64,000 nt of DNA, taken from Hydractinia symbiolongicarpus. Taxonomy: Eukaryota; Cnidaria; Hydrozoa; Anthoathecata; Hydractiniidae. Below the pieces are notes generated by a model. That model did no database searches. It saw only the letters and a list, made by a program, of their open reading frames with translations, and was not told the DNA's origin. A program made the position numbers and the translations under genes. Position 1 is the first letter of the stretch. Every line of letters begins with the position of its first letter. Shown here piece after piece: positions 11,456 to 24,859 of the stretch. The DNA is taken from contig NC_079878.1 in NCBI RefSeq assembly GCF_029227915.1, positions 2,482,001 through 2,546,000 of the forward strand. Direction: 5' to 3'.

Positions 11456-13711
11456 ATTTCCCGAAATCGCGGGTTTTCGTTTGCCGGCGATTAAACCACT
11501 TTCATTAAACGTCTCATCACAAATGAAAACATTTCTAAAAATTACAAGTCTCATGCGTTTTAGTGGTGAAAAAATAATTTAAAAAATCAATCGGGAAATG
11601 AGTTTACTCCCTGGGTACCTTCTTTGTATACTTTTGACTATACGGCCCGAATCCGGGATTTACGGGAAGTCGCGGGTTTCGTTTGCCGGCGATTAAACTT
11701 CTTTTATTCAGCGTCTCATCAAAAATAAAAACATTTTTAAAAACTACAAGTCTCATGGGCTTTAGTAGTGAAATAATAACTTAAAAAATCTTTCGGGAAA
11801 TGAGTTTACTCCCTGGGTACTTTCTTTGTATACTTTTGACTATACGGGCCGAGTCCGGGATTTACGGGAAATCGCAGGTTTTCGTTTGCCGGCGATTAAA
11901 CTTCTTTTATTCAGAGTCTCATCAAAAATGAAAACATTTTTGTAAACTACAAGTCCCATGCGTTTTAGTGGTAAAAAAATAATTTAAAAAATCGTTCGGG
12001 AAATGAGTTTACTCCCTGGGTACTTTCTTTGTATACTTTTGACTATACGGGCCGAGTCCGAGGTTTACGGGAAATGGCGGGTTTTCGTTTTCCGGCGATT
12101 AAACTTCTTTTATTCAGCGTCTCATCAAAAATGAAAACATTTTTGAAAACTACAAGTCTCATGCGCTTTAGTGGTGAAAAGATAATTTAAAAAATCGTTC
12201 GGGAAATGAGTTTACTCCCTGGGTACTTTCTTTGTATACTTTTGACTATACGGGCCGAGTCCGGGGTTTACGGGAAATGGCGGGTTTTCGTTTTCCGGCG
12301 ATTAAACTTCTTTTATTCAGCGTCTCATCAAAAATGAAAACATTTTTAAAAACTACAAGTCTCATGGGCTTTAGTAGTGAAATAATAATTTAAAAATCGT
12401 TCGGGAAATGAGTTTACTCCCTGGGTACTTTCTTTGTATACTTTTGACTATACGGGCCGAGTCCGGGATTTACGGGAAATCGCAGGTTTTCGTTTGCCGG
12501 CGATTAAACTTCTCTTATTCAGAGTCTCATCAAAAATGAAAACATTTTTGTAAACTACAAGTCCCATGCGTTTTAGTGGTGAAAAAATAATTTAAAAAAT
12601 CGTTCGGGAAATGAGTTTACTCCCTGGGTACTTTCTTTGTATACTTTTGACTATACGGGCCGAGTCCGGGGTTTACGGGAAATGGCGGGTTTTCGTTTTC
12701 CGGCGATTAAACTTCTTTTATTCAGCGTCTCATCAAAAATGAAAACATTTCTGAAAACTACAGGTCTCATGGGCTTTAGTGGTTAAATAATAATTTAAAA
12801 AATCGTTCGGGAAATGAGTTTACTCCCTGGGTACTTTCTTTGTATGCATTCGACTATACGGGCCAAACCCGGGATTTACGGGAAATCGCGGGTTTTCGTT
12901 TGCGGGCGATTAAACCACTTTCATTAAGCGTCTCATCAAAAATGAAAAAATTTTTAAAAACTACAAGTCTCATAGGCTTTAGTAGTGAAATAATAATTTA
13001 AAAAATCTTTCGGGAAATGAGTTTACTCCCTGGGTACTTTCTTTGTATACTTTTGACTATACGGGCCGAGTCCGGGATTTACGGGAAATCGCAGGTTTTC
13101 GTTTGCCGGCGATTAAACTTCTTTTATTCAGAGTCTCATCAAAAATGAAAATATTTTTGTAAACTACAATTCCCATGCGTTTTAGTGGTGAAAAAATAAT
13201 TTAAAAAATCGTTCGGGAAATGAGTTTACTCCCTGGGTACTTTCTTTGTATACTTTTGACTATACGGGCTGAATCGGGGATTTACGGGAAATCGCGGGTT
13301 TTCGTTTGCCGGCGATTAAACCACTTTCATTGAGCGTCTCATCAAAAATGAAAACATTTCTAAAAATTACAAGTCTCATGCGTTTTAGTGGTGAAAAAAA
13401 AATTTAAAAAATCGTTCGGGAAATGAGTTTTTTCCCTGTGTACCTTCTTTGTATACTTTTGACTATGCGGCCGAGTCCGGGATTTACGGGAAATCGCGGG
13501 TTTTCGTTTGCCGGCAATTAAACCACTTTCATTAGGCGTCTCATCAAAAATGAAAACATTTCTGCAAACTACAAGTCTCATGCGTTTTAGTGGTGAAAAA
13601 ATAATTTAAAAAATCGTTCGGGAAATGAGTTTACTCCCTGGGTACTTTCTTTGTATACTTTTGACTATACGGGCCGAGTCCGGGGTTTACGGGAAATGGC
13701 GGGTTTTCGTT
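11456..13711. repeat. Second full copy of the 7607-9862 block
   Basis: This is the offset-3849 copy. It matches its partner through the 'gcgggcgattaaacc' unit (near 9051 and 12901) and the 'gagttttttccctgtgtacc' unit. Differences are few, for example 'agtgttgaaaa' near 9334 against 'agtggtgaaaa' near 13183. Confidence 0.9.
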
Positions 13712-14109
13712 TGCCGGCGATTAAACTTCTTTTAATAAGAGTCTCATCAAAAATGAAAACATTTTTGAAAACTACAAGTCTCATGCGTTTTAGTGGTGAA
13801 AAAATAATTTAAAAAAATCGTTTTGGAAATAAGTTTAATCACAGGGTACTTTCTTTGTATACATGGGAAATGAGTTTACTCCCCGGGTACTTTCTTTGTA
13901 TACTTTTGACTATATGGGCTGAGTCCGGGGTTTACGGGAAATGGCGGGTTTTTGTTTGCCGGCAATTAAACTTCTTTTTTTCAGCGTCTCATCAAAAATG
14001 AAAACATTTTTGAAAACTATAAGTCTCATGCGTTTTAGTGGCGAAAAGATACTTTAAAAAATCGTTTTGGAAATGAGTTTACTCACAGGGTACTTTCTTT
14101 GTATACATT

Positions 14110-14990
14110 TGACTATACGGGCCAAGCCCGGGATTTACGGGAAATCGCGGGTTTTCGTTTGCCGGCGATTAAACCACTTTCATTAAGCGTCTCATCAAAA
14201 ATGAAAACATTTCTGCAAACTACAAGTCTCATGCGTTTTAGTGGTGAAAAAATAATTTAAAAAATCGTTCGGGAAATGAGTTTACTCCCTGGGTACCTTC
14301 TTTGTATACTTTTGACTATACGGGCCGAGTCCGGGATTTACGGGAAATCGCGGGTTTTCGTTTGCCGGCGAGTAAACTTCTTTTATTCAGCGTCTCATCA
14401 AAAATGAAAACACTTTTGAAAACTACAAGTCTCATGCGTTTTAGTGGTGAAAAAATAATTTAAAAAATCGTTCGGGAAATGAGTTTACTCCCTGGGTACT
14501 TTCTTTGTATACTTTTGACTATACGGGCCCAGTCCGGGATTTACGGGAAATCGCGGGTTTTCGTGTGCCGGCGATTAAACTTCTTTTATTCAGCGTCCCA
14601 TCAAAAATGAAAACATTTTTAAAAACTACAAGTCTCATGCGTTTTAGTGGTGAAAAGATACTTTAAAAAATCGTTTTGGAAATGAGTTTACTCACAGGGT
14701 ACTTTCTTTGTATACATTCGACTATACGGGCCAAGCCCGGGATTTACGGGAAATCGCGGGTTTTCGTTTGCCGGCGATTAAACCACTTTCGTTAAGCGTC
14801 TCATCAAAAATGAAAACATTTCTGAAAACGACAGGTCTCATGGGCTTTAGTGGTTAAATAATAATTTAAAAAATCGTTCGGGAAATGAGTTTACTCATTG
14901 GGTACTTTCTTTGTATGCATTCGACTATACGGGCCAAGCCCGGGATTTACGGGAAATCGCGGGTTTTCGTTTGCCGGCGATTAAACCACT
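14110..14990. repeat. Block repeated at 15327-16207 (offset 1217, six units)
   Basis: Private variants occur in the same order in both copies: 'ggcgagtaaac' (14371 and 15588), 'cgtgtgccgg' (14563 and 15780), 'cgtcccatc' (near 14595 and 15812), and 'ttactcattggg' (near 14892 and 16109). The copies part near 14990, where one reads 'cttttattcag' and the other 'ctttcattaag'. Confidence 0.88.
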
Positions 14991-15326
14991 TTTATTCAGC
15001 GTCTCATCAAAAATGAAAACATTTCTGAAAACTACAGGTCTCATGGGCTTTAGTGGTTAAGTAATAACTTAAAAAATTGTTCGGGAAATGAGTTTACTCC
15101 CTGGGTACTTTCTTTGTATGCATTCGACTATACGGGCCAAGCCCGGGATTTACGGGAAATCGCGGGTTTTCGTTTGCCGGCGATTAAACCACTTTCATTA
15201 AGCGTCTCATCAAAAATGAAAACATTTCTGAAAACTACAAGTCTAAGGCGTTTTAGTGGTGAAAAATAATTTAAAAAATCGTTCCGGAAATGAGTTTACT
15301 CCCTGGGTACTTTCTTTGTATACTTT

Positions 15327-16207
15327 TGACTATACGGCCCGAATCCGGGATTTACGGGAAATCGCGGGTTTTCGTTTGCCGGCGATTAAACCACTTTCAT
15401 TAAGCGTCTCATCAAAAATAAAAACATTTCTGCAAACTACAAGTCTCATGCGTTTTAGTGGTGAAAAAATAATTTAAAAAATCGTTCGGGAAATGAGTTT
15501 ACTCCCTGGGTACCTTCTTTGTATACTTTTGACTATACGGGCCGAGTCCGGGATTTACGGGAAATCGCGGGTTTTCGTTTGCCGGCGAGTAAACTTCTTT
15601 TATTCAGCGTCTCATCAAAAATGAAAACACTTTTGAAAACTACAAGTCTCATGCGTTTTAGTGGTGAAAAAATAATTTAAAAAATCGTTCGGGAAATGAG
15701 TTTACTCCCTGGGTACTTTCTTTGTATACTTTTGACTATACGGGCCCAGTCCGGGATTTACGGGAAATCGCGGGTTTTCGTGTGCCGGCGATTAAACTTC
15801 TTTTATTCAGCGTCCCATCAAAAATGAAAACATTTTTAAAAACTACAAGTCTCATGCGTTTTAGTGGTGAAAAGATACTTTAAAAAATCGTTTTGGAAAT
15901 GAGTTTACTCACAGGGTACTTTCTTTGTATACATTCGACTATACGGGCCAAGCCCGGGATTTACGGGAAATCGCGGGTTTTCGTTTGCCGGCGATTAAAC
16001 CACTTTCGTTAAGCGTCTCATCAAAAATCAAAACATTTCTGAAAACGACAGGTCTCATGGGCTTTAGTGGTTAAATAATAATCTAAAAAATCGTTCGGGA
16101 AATGAGTTTACTCATTGGGTACTTTCTTTGTATGCATTCGGCTATACGGGCCAAGCCCGGGATTTACGGGAAATCGCGGGTTTTCGTTTGCCGGCGATTA
16201 AACCACT
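15327..16207. repeat. Second copy of the 14110-14990 block
   Basis: This is the offset-1217 copy of the preceding block. It carries its own point changes, such as 'aaaatcaaaac' near 16025 and 'cattcggctatac' near 16136. The variants 'cgtgtgccgg' and 'cgtcccatc' reappear only at the far right of the array (60991 and 62208, and near 62240). Confidence 0.88.
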
Positions 16208-18969
16208 TTCATTAAGCGTCTCATCAAAAATGAAAACATTTCTGAAAACTACAAGTCTAAGGCGTTTTAGTGGTGAAAAATAATTTAAAAAATCGTTCCG
16301 GAAATGAGTTTACTCCCTGGGTACTTTCTTTGTATACTTTTGACTATACGGCCCGAATCCGGGATTTACGGGAAGTCGCGGGTTTCGTTTGCCGGCGATT
16401 AAACTTCTTTTATTCAGCGTCTCATCAAAAATGAAAACATTTTTAAAAACTACAAGTCTCATGGGCTTTAGTAGTGAAATAATATCTTAAAAAATCTTTC
16501 GGGAAATGAGTTTACTCCCTGGGTACTTTCTTTGTATACTTTTGACTATACGGGCCGAGTCCGGGATTTACGGGAAATCGCAGGTTTTCGTTTGCCGGCG
16601 ATTAAACTTCTTTTATTCAGAGTCTCATCAAAAATGAAAACATTTTTGTAAACTACAAGTCCCATGCGTTTTAGTGGTAAAAAAATAATTTAAAAAATCG
16701 TTCGGGAAATGAGTTTACTCCCTGGGTACTTTCTTTGTATACTTTTGACTATACGGGCCGAGTCTGGGGTTTACGGGAAATGGCGGGTTTTCGTTTTCCG
16801 GCGATTAAACTTCTTTTATTCAGCGTCTCATCAAAAATGAAAACATTTTTGAAAACTACAAGTCTCATGCGCTTTAGTGGTGAAAAGATAATTTAAAAAA
16901 TCGTTCGGGAAATGAGTTTACTCCCTGGGTACTTTCTTTGTATACTTTTGACTATACGGGCCGAGTCCGGGGTTTACGGGAAATGGCGGGTTTTCGTTTT
17001 CCGGCGATTAAACTTCTTTTATTCAGCGTCTCATCAAAAATGAAAACATTTTTAAAAACTACAAGTCTCATGGGCTTTAGTAGTGAAATAATAATTTAAA
17101 AATCGTTCGGGAAATGAGTTTACTCCCTGGGTACTTTCTTTGTATACTTTTGACTATACGGGCCGAGTCCGGGATTTACGGGAAATCGCAGGTTTTCGTT
17201 TGCCGGCGATTAAACTTCTTTTATTCAGAGTCTCATCAAAAATGAAAACATTTTTGTAAACTACAAGTCCCATGCGTTTTAGTGGTGAAAAAATAATTTA
17301 AAAAATCGTTCGGGAAATGAGTTTACTCCCTGGGTACTTTCTTTGTATACTTTTGACTATACGGGCCGAGTCCGGGATTTACGGGAAATCGCGGGTTTTC
17401 GTTTGCCGGCGATTAAACCACTTTCATTAAGCGTCTCATCAAAAATGAAAACATTTTTAAGAACTACAAGTCTCATGGGCTTTAGTGGTGAAAAAATAAT
17501 TTAAAAAATCGATCGGGAAATGAGTTTACTCCCTGGGTACCTTCTTTGTATACTTTTGACTATACGGCCCGAATCCGGGATTTACGGGAAGTCGCGGGTT
17601 TCGTTTGCCGGCGATTAAACTTCTTTTATTCAGCGTCTCATCAAAAATGAAAACATTTTTAAAAACTACAAGTCTCATGGGCTTTAGTAGTGAAATAATA
17701 ACTTAAAAAATCTTTCGGGAAATGAGTTTACTCCCTGGGTACTTTCTTTGTATACTTTTGACTATACGGGCCGAGTCCGGGATTTACGGGAAATTGCAGG
17801 TTTTCGTTTGCCGGCGATTAAACTTCTTTTATTCAGAGTCTCATCAAAAATGAAAACATTTTTGTAAACTACAAGTCCCATGCGTTTTAGTGGTAAAAAA
17901 ATAATTTAAAAAATCGTTCGGGAAATGAGTTTACTCCCTGGGTACTTTCTTTGTATACTTTTGACTATACGGGCCGAGTCCGAGGTTTACGGGAAATGGC
18001 GGGTTTTCGTTTTCCGGCGATTAAACTTCTTTTATTCAGCGTCTCATCAAAAATGAAAACATTTTTGAAAACTACAAGTCTCATGCGCTTTAGTGGTGAA
18101 AAGATAATTTAAAAAATCGTTCGGGAAATGAGTTTACTCCCTGGGTACTTTCTTTGTATACTTTTGACTATACGGGCCGAGTCCGGGGTTTACGGGAAAT
18201 GGCGGGTTTTCGTTTTCCGGCGATTAAACTTCTTTTATTCAGCGTCTCATCAAAAATGAAAACATTTTTAAAAACTACAAGTCTCATGGGCTTTAGTAGT
18301 GAAATAATAATTTAAAAATCGTTCGGGAAATGAGTTTACTCCCTGGGTACTTTCTTTGTATACTTTTGACTATACGGGCCGAGTCCGGGATTTACGGGAA
18401 ATCGCAGGTTTTCGTTTGCCGGCGATTAAACTTCTTTTATTCAGAGTCTCATCAAAAATGAAAACATTTTTGTAAACTACAAGTCCCATGCGTTTTAGTG
18501 GTGAAAAAATAATTTAAAAAATCGTTCGGGAAATGAGTTTACTCCCTGAGTACTTTCTTTGTATACTTTTGACTATACGGGCCGAGTCCGGGGTTTACGG
18601 GAAATGGCGGGTTTTCGTTTTCCGGCGATTAAACTTCTTTTATTCAGCGTCTCATCAAAAATGAAAACATTTTTGTAAACTACAAGTCCCATGCGTTTTA
18701 GTGGTGAAAAAATAATTTAAAAAATCGTTCGGGAAATGAGTTTACTCCCTGGGTACTTTCTTTGTATACTTTTGACTATACGGGCCGAGTCCGGGGTTTA
18801 CGGGAAATGGCGGGTTTTCGTTTTCCGGCGATTAAACTTCTTTTATTCAGCGTCTCATCAAAAATGAAAACATTTTTGAAAACTACAAGTCTCATGCGTT
18901 TTAGTGGTGAAAATATAATTTAAAAAATCGTTCGGGAAATGAGTTTACTCCCTGGGTACTTTCTTTGTA
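16208..18969. repeat. Ordinary array units between named blocks
   Basis: Here the units alternate between the 'cttcttttattcag' family with 'cgcaggttttcg' or 'ggcgggttttcg' and single 'ccactttcattaag' units. Many combinations seen at 841-2130 and 7607-8890 recur, including 'gggctttagtagtgaaat' and 'gtggtaaaaaaa'. I see nothing but repeat units. Confidence 0.85.
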
Positions 18970-21900
18970 TACTTTTGACTATACGGGCCGAGTCCGGGAT
19001 TTACGGGAAATCGCAGGTTTTCGTTTGCCGGCGATTAAACTTCTTTTATTCAGAGTCTCATCAAAAATGAAAACATTTTTGTAAACTACAAGTCCCATGC
19101 GTTTTAGTGGTGAAAAAATAATTTAAAAAATCGTTCGGGAAATGAGTTTCCTCCCTGGGTACTTTCTTTGTATACTTTTGACTATACGGGCCGAGTCCGG
19201 GGTTTACGGGAAATGGCGGGTTTTCGTTTTCCGGCGATTAAACTTCTTTTTTTCAGCGTCTCATCAAAAATGAAAACATTTTTGAAAACTACAAGTCTCA
19301 TGCGTTTTAGTGGCGAAAAGATACTTTAAAAAATCGTTTTGGAAATGAGTTTACTCACAGGGTACTTTCTTTGTATACATTTGACTATACGGGCCAAGGC
19401 CGGGATTTACGGGAATACGCGGGTTTTCGTTTGCCGGCGATTAAACCACTTTCATTAGGCGTCTCATCAAAAATGAAAACATTTCTGAAAACTACAGTTC
19501 TCATGCGTTTTAGTGGTGAAAAAATAATTTAAAAAATCGTTCGGGAAATGAGTTTACTCCCTGGGTACTTTCTTTGTATACTTTTGACTTTACGGGCCGA
19601 GTCGGGGATTTACGGGAAGTCCGGGTTTTCGTTTGCCGGCGATTAAACTTCTTTTATTCAGCGTCTCATCAAAAATGAAAACATTTTTGAAAACTACAAG
19701 TCTCATGCGTTTTAGTGGTGAAAAGATAATTTAAAAAATCGTTTTGGAAATGAGTTTACTCACAGGGTACTTTCTTTGTATACATTTGACTATACGGGCC
19801 AAGCCCGGGATTTCCCGAAATCGCGGGTTTTCGTTTGCCGGCGATTAAACCACTTTCATTAAACGTCTCATCACAAATGAAAACATTTCTAAAAATTACA
19901 AGTCTCATGCGTTTTAGTGGTGAAAAAATAATTTAAAAAATCAATCGGGAAATGAGTTTACTCCCTGGGTACCTTCTTTGTATACTTTTGACTATACGGC
20001 CCGAATCCGGGATTTACGGGAAGTCGCGGGTTTCGTTTGCCGGCGATTAAACTTCTTTTATTCAGCGTCTCATCAAAAATGAAAACATTTTTAAAAACTA
20101 CAAGTCTCATGGGCTTTAGTAGTGATATAATAACTTAAAAAATCTTTCGGGAAATGAGTTTACTCCCTGGGTACTTTCTTTGTATACTTTTGACTATACG
20201 GGCCGAGTCCGGGATTTACGGGAAATCGCAGGTTTTCGTTTGCCGGCGATTAAACTTCTTTTATTCAGAGTCTCATCAAAAATGAAAACATTTTTGTAAA
20301 CTACAAGTCCCATGCGTTTTAGTGGTAAAAAAATAATTTAAAAAATCGTTCGGGAAATGAGTTTACTCCCTGGGTACTTTCTTTGTATACTTTTGACTAT
20401 ACGGGCCGAGTCCGAGGTTTACGGGAAATGGCGGGTTTTCGTTTTCCGGCGATTAAACTTCTTTTATTCAGCGTCTCATCAAAAATGAAAACATTTTTGA
20501 AAACTACAAGTCTCATGCGCTTTAGTGGTGAAAAGATAATTTAAAAAATCGTTCGGGAAATGAGTTTACTCCCTGGGTACTTTCTTTGTATACTTTTGAC
20601 TATACGGGCCGAGTCCGGGGTTTACGGGAAATGGCGGGTTTTCGTTTTCCGGCGATTAAACTTCTTTTATTCAGCGTCTCATCAAAAATGAAAACATTTT
20701 TAAAAACTACAAGTCTCATGGGCTTTAGTAGTGAAATAATAATTTAAAAATCGTTCGGGAAATGAGTTTACTCCCTGGGTACTTTCTTTGTATACTTTTG
20801 ACTATACGGGCCGAGTCCGGGATTTACGGGAAATCGCAGGTTTTCGTTTGCCGGCGATTAAACTTCTTTTATTCAGAGTCTCATCAAAAATGAAAACATT
20901 TTTGTAAACTACAAGTCCCATGCGTTTTAGTGGTGAAAAAATAATTTAAAAAATCGTTCGGGAAATGAGTTTACTCCCTGGGTACTTTCTTTGTATACTT
21001 TTGACTATACGGGCCGAGTCCGGGGTTTACGGGAAATGGCGGGTTTTCGTTTTCCGGCGATTAAACTTCTTTTATTCAGCGTCTCATCAAAAATGAAAAC
21101 ATTTTTGAAAACTACAAGTCTCATGCGTTTTAGTGGTGAAAAGATAATTTAAAAAATCGTTCGGGAAATGAGTTTACTCCCTGGGTACTTTCTTTGTATA
21201 CTTTTGACTATACGGGCCAAGCCCGGGATTTCCCGAAATCGCGGGTTTTCGTTTGCCGGCGATTAAACCACTTTCATTAAACGTCTCATCAAAAATGAAA
21301 ACATTTTTAAAAATTACAAGTCTCATGCGTTTTAGTGGTGAAAAAATAATTTAAAAAATCGATCGGGAAATGAGTTTACTCCCTGGGTACCTTCTTTGTA
21401 TACTTTTGACTATACGTCCGAGTCCGGGATTTACGGGAAATCGCGGGTTTTCGTTTGCCGGCGATTAAACCACTTTCATTAAGCGTCTCATCAAAAATGA
21501 AAACATTTCTGAAAACTACAGGTCTCATGGGCTTCAGTGGTTAAATAATAATTTAAAAAATCGTTCGGGAAATGAGTTTACTCCCTGGGTACTTTCTTTG
21601 TATGCATTCGACTATACAGGCCAAGGCCGGGATTTACGGGAATACGCGGGTTTTCGTTTGCCGGCGATTAAACCACTTTCATTAAGCGTCTCATCAAAAA
21701 TGAAAACATTTTTAAGAACTACAAGTCTCATTGGCTTTAGTAGTGAAATAATAATTTAAAAAATCTTTCGGGAAATGAGTTTACTCCCTGGGTACTTTCT
21801 TTGTATACTTTTGACTATACGGGTCGAGTCCGGGGTTTACGGGAAATGGCGGGTTTTCGTTTTCCGGCGATTAAACTTCTTTTTTTCAGCGTCTCATCAA

Positions 21901-24820
21901 AAATGAAAACATTTTTGAAAACTACAAGTCTCATGCGTTTTAGTGGCGAAAAGATACTTTAAAAAATCGTTTTGGAAATGAGTTTACTCACAGGGTACTT
22001 TCTTTGTATACATTTGACTATACAGGCCAAGGCCGGGATTTACGGGAATACGCGGGTTTTCGTTTGCCGGCGATTAAACCACTTTCATTAAGCGTCTCAT
22101 CAAAAATGAAAACATTTCTGAAAACTACAGTTCTCATGCGTTTTAGTGGTGAAAAAATAATTTAAAAAATCGTTCGGGAAATGAGTTTACTCCCTGGGTA
22201 CTTTCTTTGTATACTTTTGACTTTACGGGCCGAGTCGGGGATTTACGGGAAGTCCGGGTTTTCGTTTGCCGGCGATTAAACTTCTTTTATTCAGCGTCTC
22301 ATCAAAAATGAAAACATTTTTGAAAACTACAAGTCTCATGCGTTTTAGTGGTGAAAAGATAATTTAAAAAATCGTTTTGGAAATGAGTTTACTCACAGGG
22401 TACTTTTTTTGTATACATTTGACTATACGGGCCAAGCCCGGGATTTCCCGAAATCGCGGGTTTTCGTTTGCCGGCGATTAAACCACTTTCATTAAACGTC
22501 TCATCAAAAATGAACACTTTTCTAAAAATTACAAGTCTCATGCGTTTTAGTGGTGAAAAAATAATTTAAAAAATCGATCGGGAAATGAGTTTACTCCCTG
22601 GGTACCTTCTTTGTATACTTTTGACTATACGGCCGAGTCCGGGATTTACGGGAAATCGCAGGTTTTCGTTTGCCGGCGATTAAACTTCTTTTATTCAGAG
22701 TCTCATCAAAAATGAAAACATTTTTGTAAACTACAAGTCCCATGCGTTTTAGTGGTGAAAAAATAATTTAAAAAATCGTTCGGAAAATGAGTTTACTCCC
22801 TGGGTACTTTCTTTGTATACTTTTGACTATACGGGCCGAGTCCGGGGTTTACGGGAAATGGCGGGTTTTCGTTTTCCGGCGATTAAACTTCTTTTATTCA
22901 GCGTCTCATCAAAAATGAAAACATTTTTGAAAACTACAAGTCTCGTGCGTTTTAGTGGTGAAAAGATAATTTAAAAAATCGTTCGGGAAATGAGTTTACT
23001 CCCTGGGTACTTTCTTTGTATACATTTGACTATACGGGCCGAGTCGGGGATTTACGGGAAATCGCGGGTTTTCGTTTGCCGGCGATTAAACCATTTTCAT
23101 TAAGCGTCTCATCAAAAATGAAAACATTTCTGCAAACTACAAGTCTCATGCGTTTTAGTGGTGAAAAAATAATTTAAAAAATCGTTCGGGAAATGAGTTT
23201 ACTCCCTGGGTACTTTCTTTGTATACTTTTGACTATACGGGCCGAGTCCGGGGTTTACGGGAAATGGCGGGTTTTCGTTTGCCGGCGATTAAACTTCTTT
23301 TAATAAGCGTCTCATCAAAAATGAAAACATTTTTGAAAACTACAAGTCTCATGCGTTTTAGTGGTGAAAAAATAATTTAAAAAAACGTTTTGGAAATGAG
23401 TTTAATCACAGGGTACTTTCTTTGTATACATGGGAAATGAGTTTACTCCCCGGGTACTTTCTTTGTATACATTTGACTATATGGGCCGAGTCCGGGGTTT
23501 ACGGGAAATGGCGGGTTTTTGTTTGCCGGCAATTAAACTTCTTTTTTTCAGCGTCTCATCAAAAATGAAAACATTTTTGAAAACTACAAGTCTCATGCGT
23601 TTTAGTGGCGAAAAGATACTTTAAAAAATCGTTTTGGAAATGAGTTTACTCAGAGGGTACTTTCTTTGTATACATTTGACTATACGGGCCAAGCCCGGGA
23701 TTTACGGGAAATCGCGGGTTTTCGTTTGCCGGCGATTAAACCAATTTCATTCAGCGTCTCATCAAAAATGAAAACATTTCTGAAAACTACAGTTCTCATG
23801 CGTTTTAGTGGTGAAAAAATAATTTAAAAAATCGTTCGGGAAATGAGTTTACTCCCTGGGTACTTTCTTTGTATACTTTTGACTATACGGGCCGAGTCCG
23901 GGGTTTACGGGAAATGGCGGGTTTTCGTTTGCCGGCGATTAAACTTCTTTTAATAAGCGTCTCATCAAAAATGAAAACATTTTTGAAAACTACAAGTCTC
24001 ATGCGTTTTAGTGGTGAAAAAATAATTTAAAAAATCGTTTTGGAAATGAGTTTAATCACAGGGTACTTTCTTTGTATACATGGGAAATGAGTTTACTCCC
24101 CGGGTACTTTCTTTGTATACTTTTGACTATACGGGCCAAGCCCGGGATTTACGGGAAATCGCGGGTTTTCGTTTGCCGGCAATTAAACCACTTTCATTAA
24201 GCGTCTCATCAAAAATGAAAACATTTCTGAAAACTACAGTTCTCATGCGTTTTAGTGGTGAAAAAATAACTTAAAAAATCGTTCGGGAAATGTGTTTACT
24301 CCCTGGGTACTTTCTTTGTATACTTTTGACTTTACGGGCCGAGTCGGGGATTTCGGGAAGTCCGGGTTTTCGTTTGCCGGCGATTAAACTTCTTTTATTC
24401 AGCGTCTCATCAAAAATGAAAACATTTTTGAAAACTACAAGTCTCATGCGTTTTAGTGGTGAAAAGATAATTTAAAAAATAGTTTTGGAAATGAGTTTAC
24501 TCACAGGGTACTTTCTTTGTATACATTTGACTATACGGGCCAAGCCCAGGATTTCCCGAAATCGCGGGTTTTCGTTTGCCGGCGATTAAACCACTTTCAT
24601 TAAACGTCTCATCAAAAATGAAAACATTTCTAAAAATTACAAGTCTCATGCGTTTTAGTGGTGAAAAAATAATTTAAAAAATCGATCGGGAAATGAGTTT
24701 ACTCCCTGGGTACCTTCTTTGTATACTTTTGACTATACGGCCAAATCCGGGATTTACGGGAAATCGCGGGTTTTCGTTTGCCGGCGATTAAACCACTTTC
24801 ATTAAGCGTCTCATCAAAAA
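18970..24820. repeat. Higher-order block, copy B
   Basis: This block begins with the same bases as window position 1 and follows copy A at offset 18969. Sampled differences are single bases, such as 'tatacgtccg' near 21414 for 'tatacggccg'. One 203-bp unit present in copy A near 4900-5100 is missing here, so the two 41-bp partial units lie 650 bp apart (23427 and 24077) instead of 853. Past about 24830 the sequence switches back to the order seen at 2770, which starts the next tandem copy. Confidence 0.9.
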
Positions 24821-24859
24821 TGAAAACATTTCTGAAAACTACAGTTCTCATGCGTTTTA

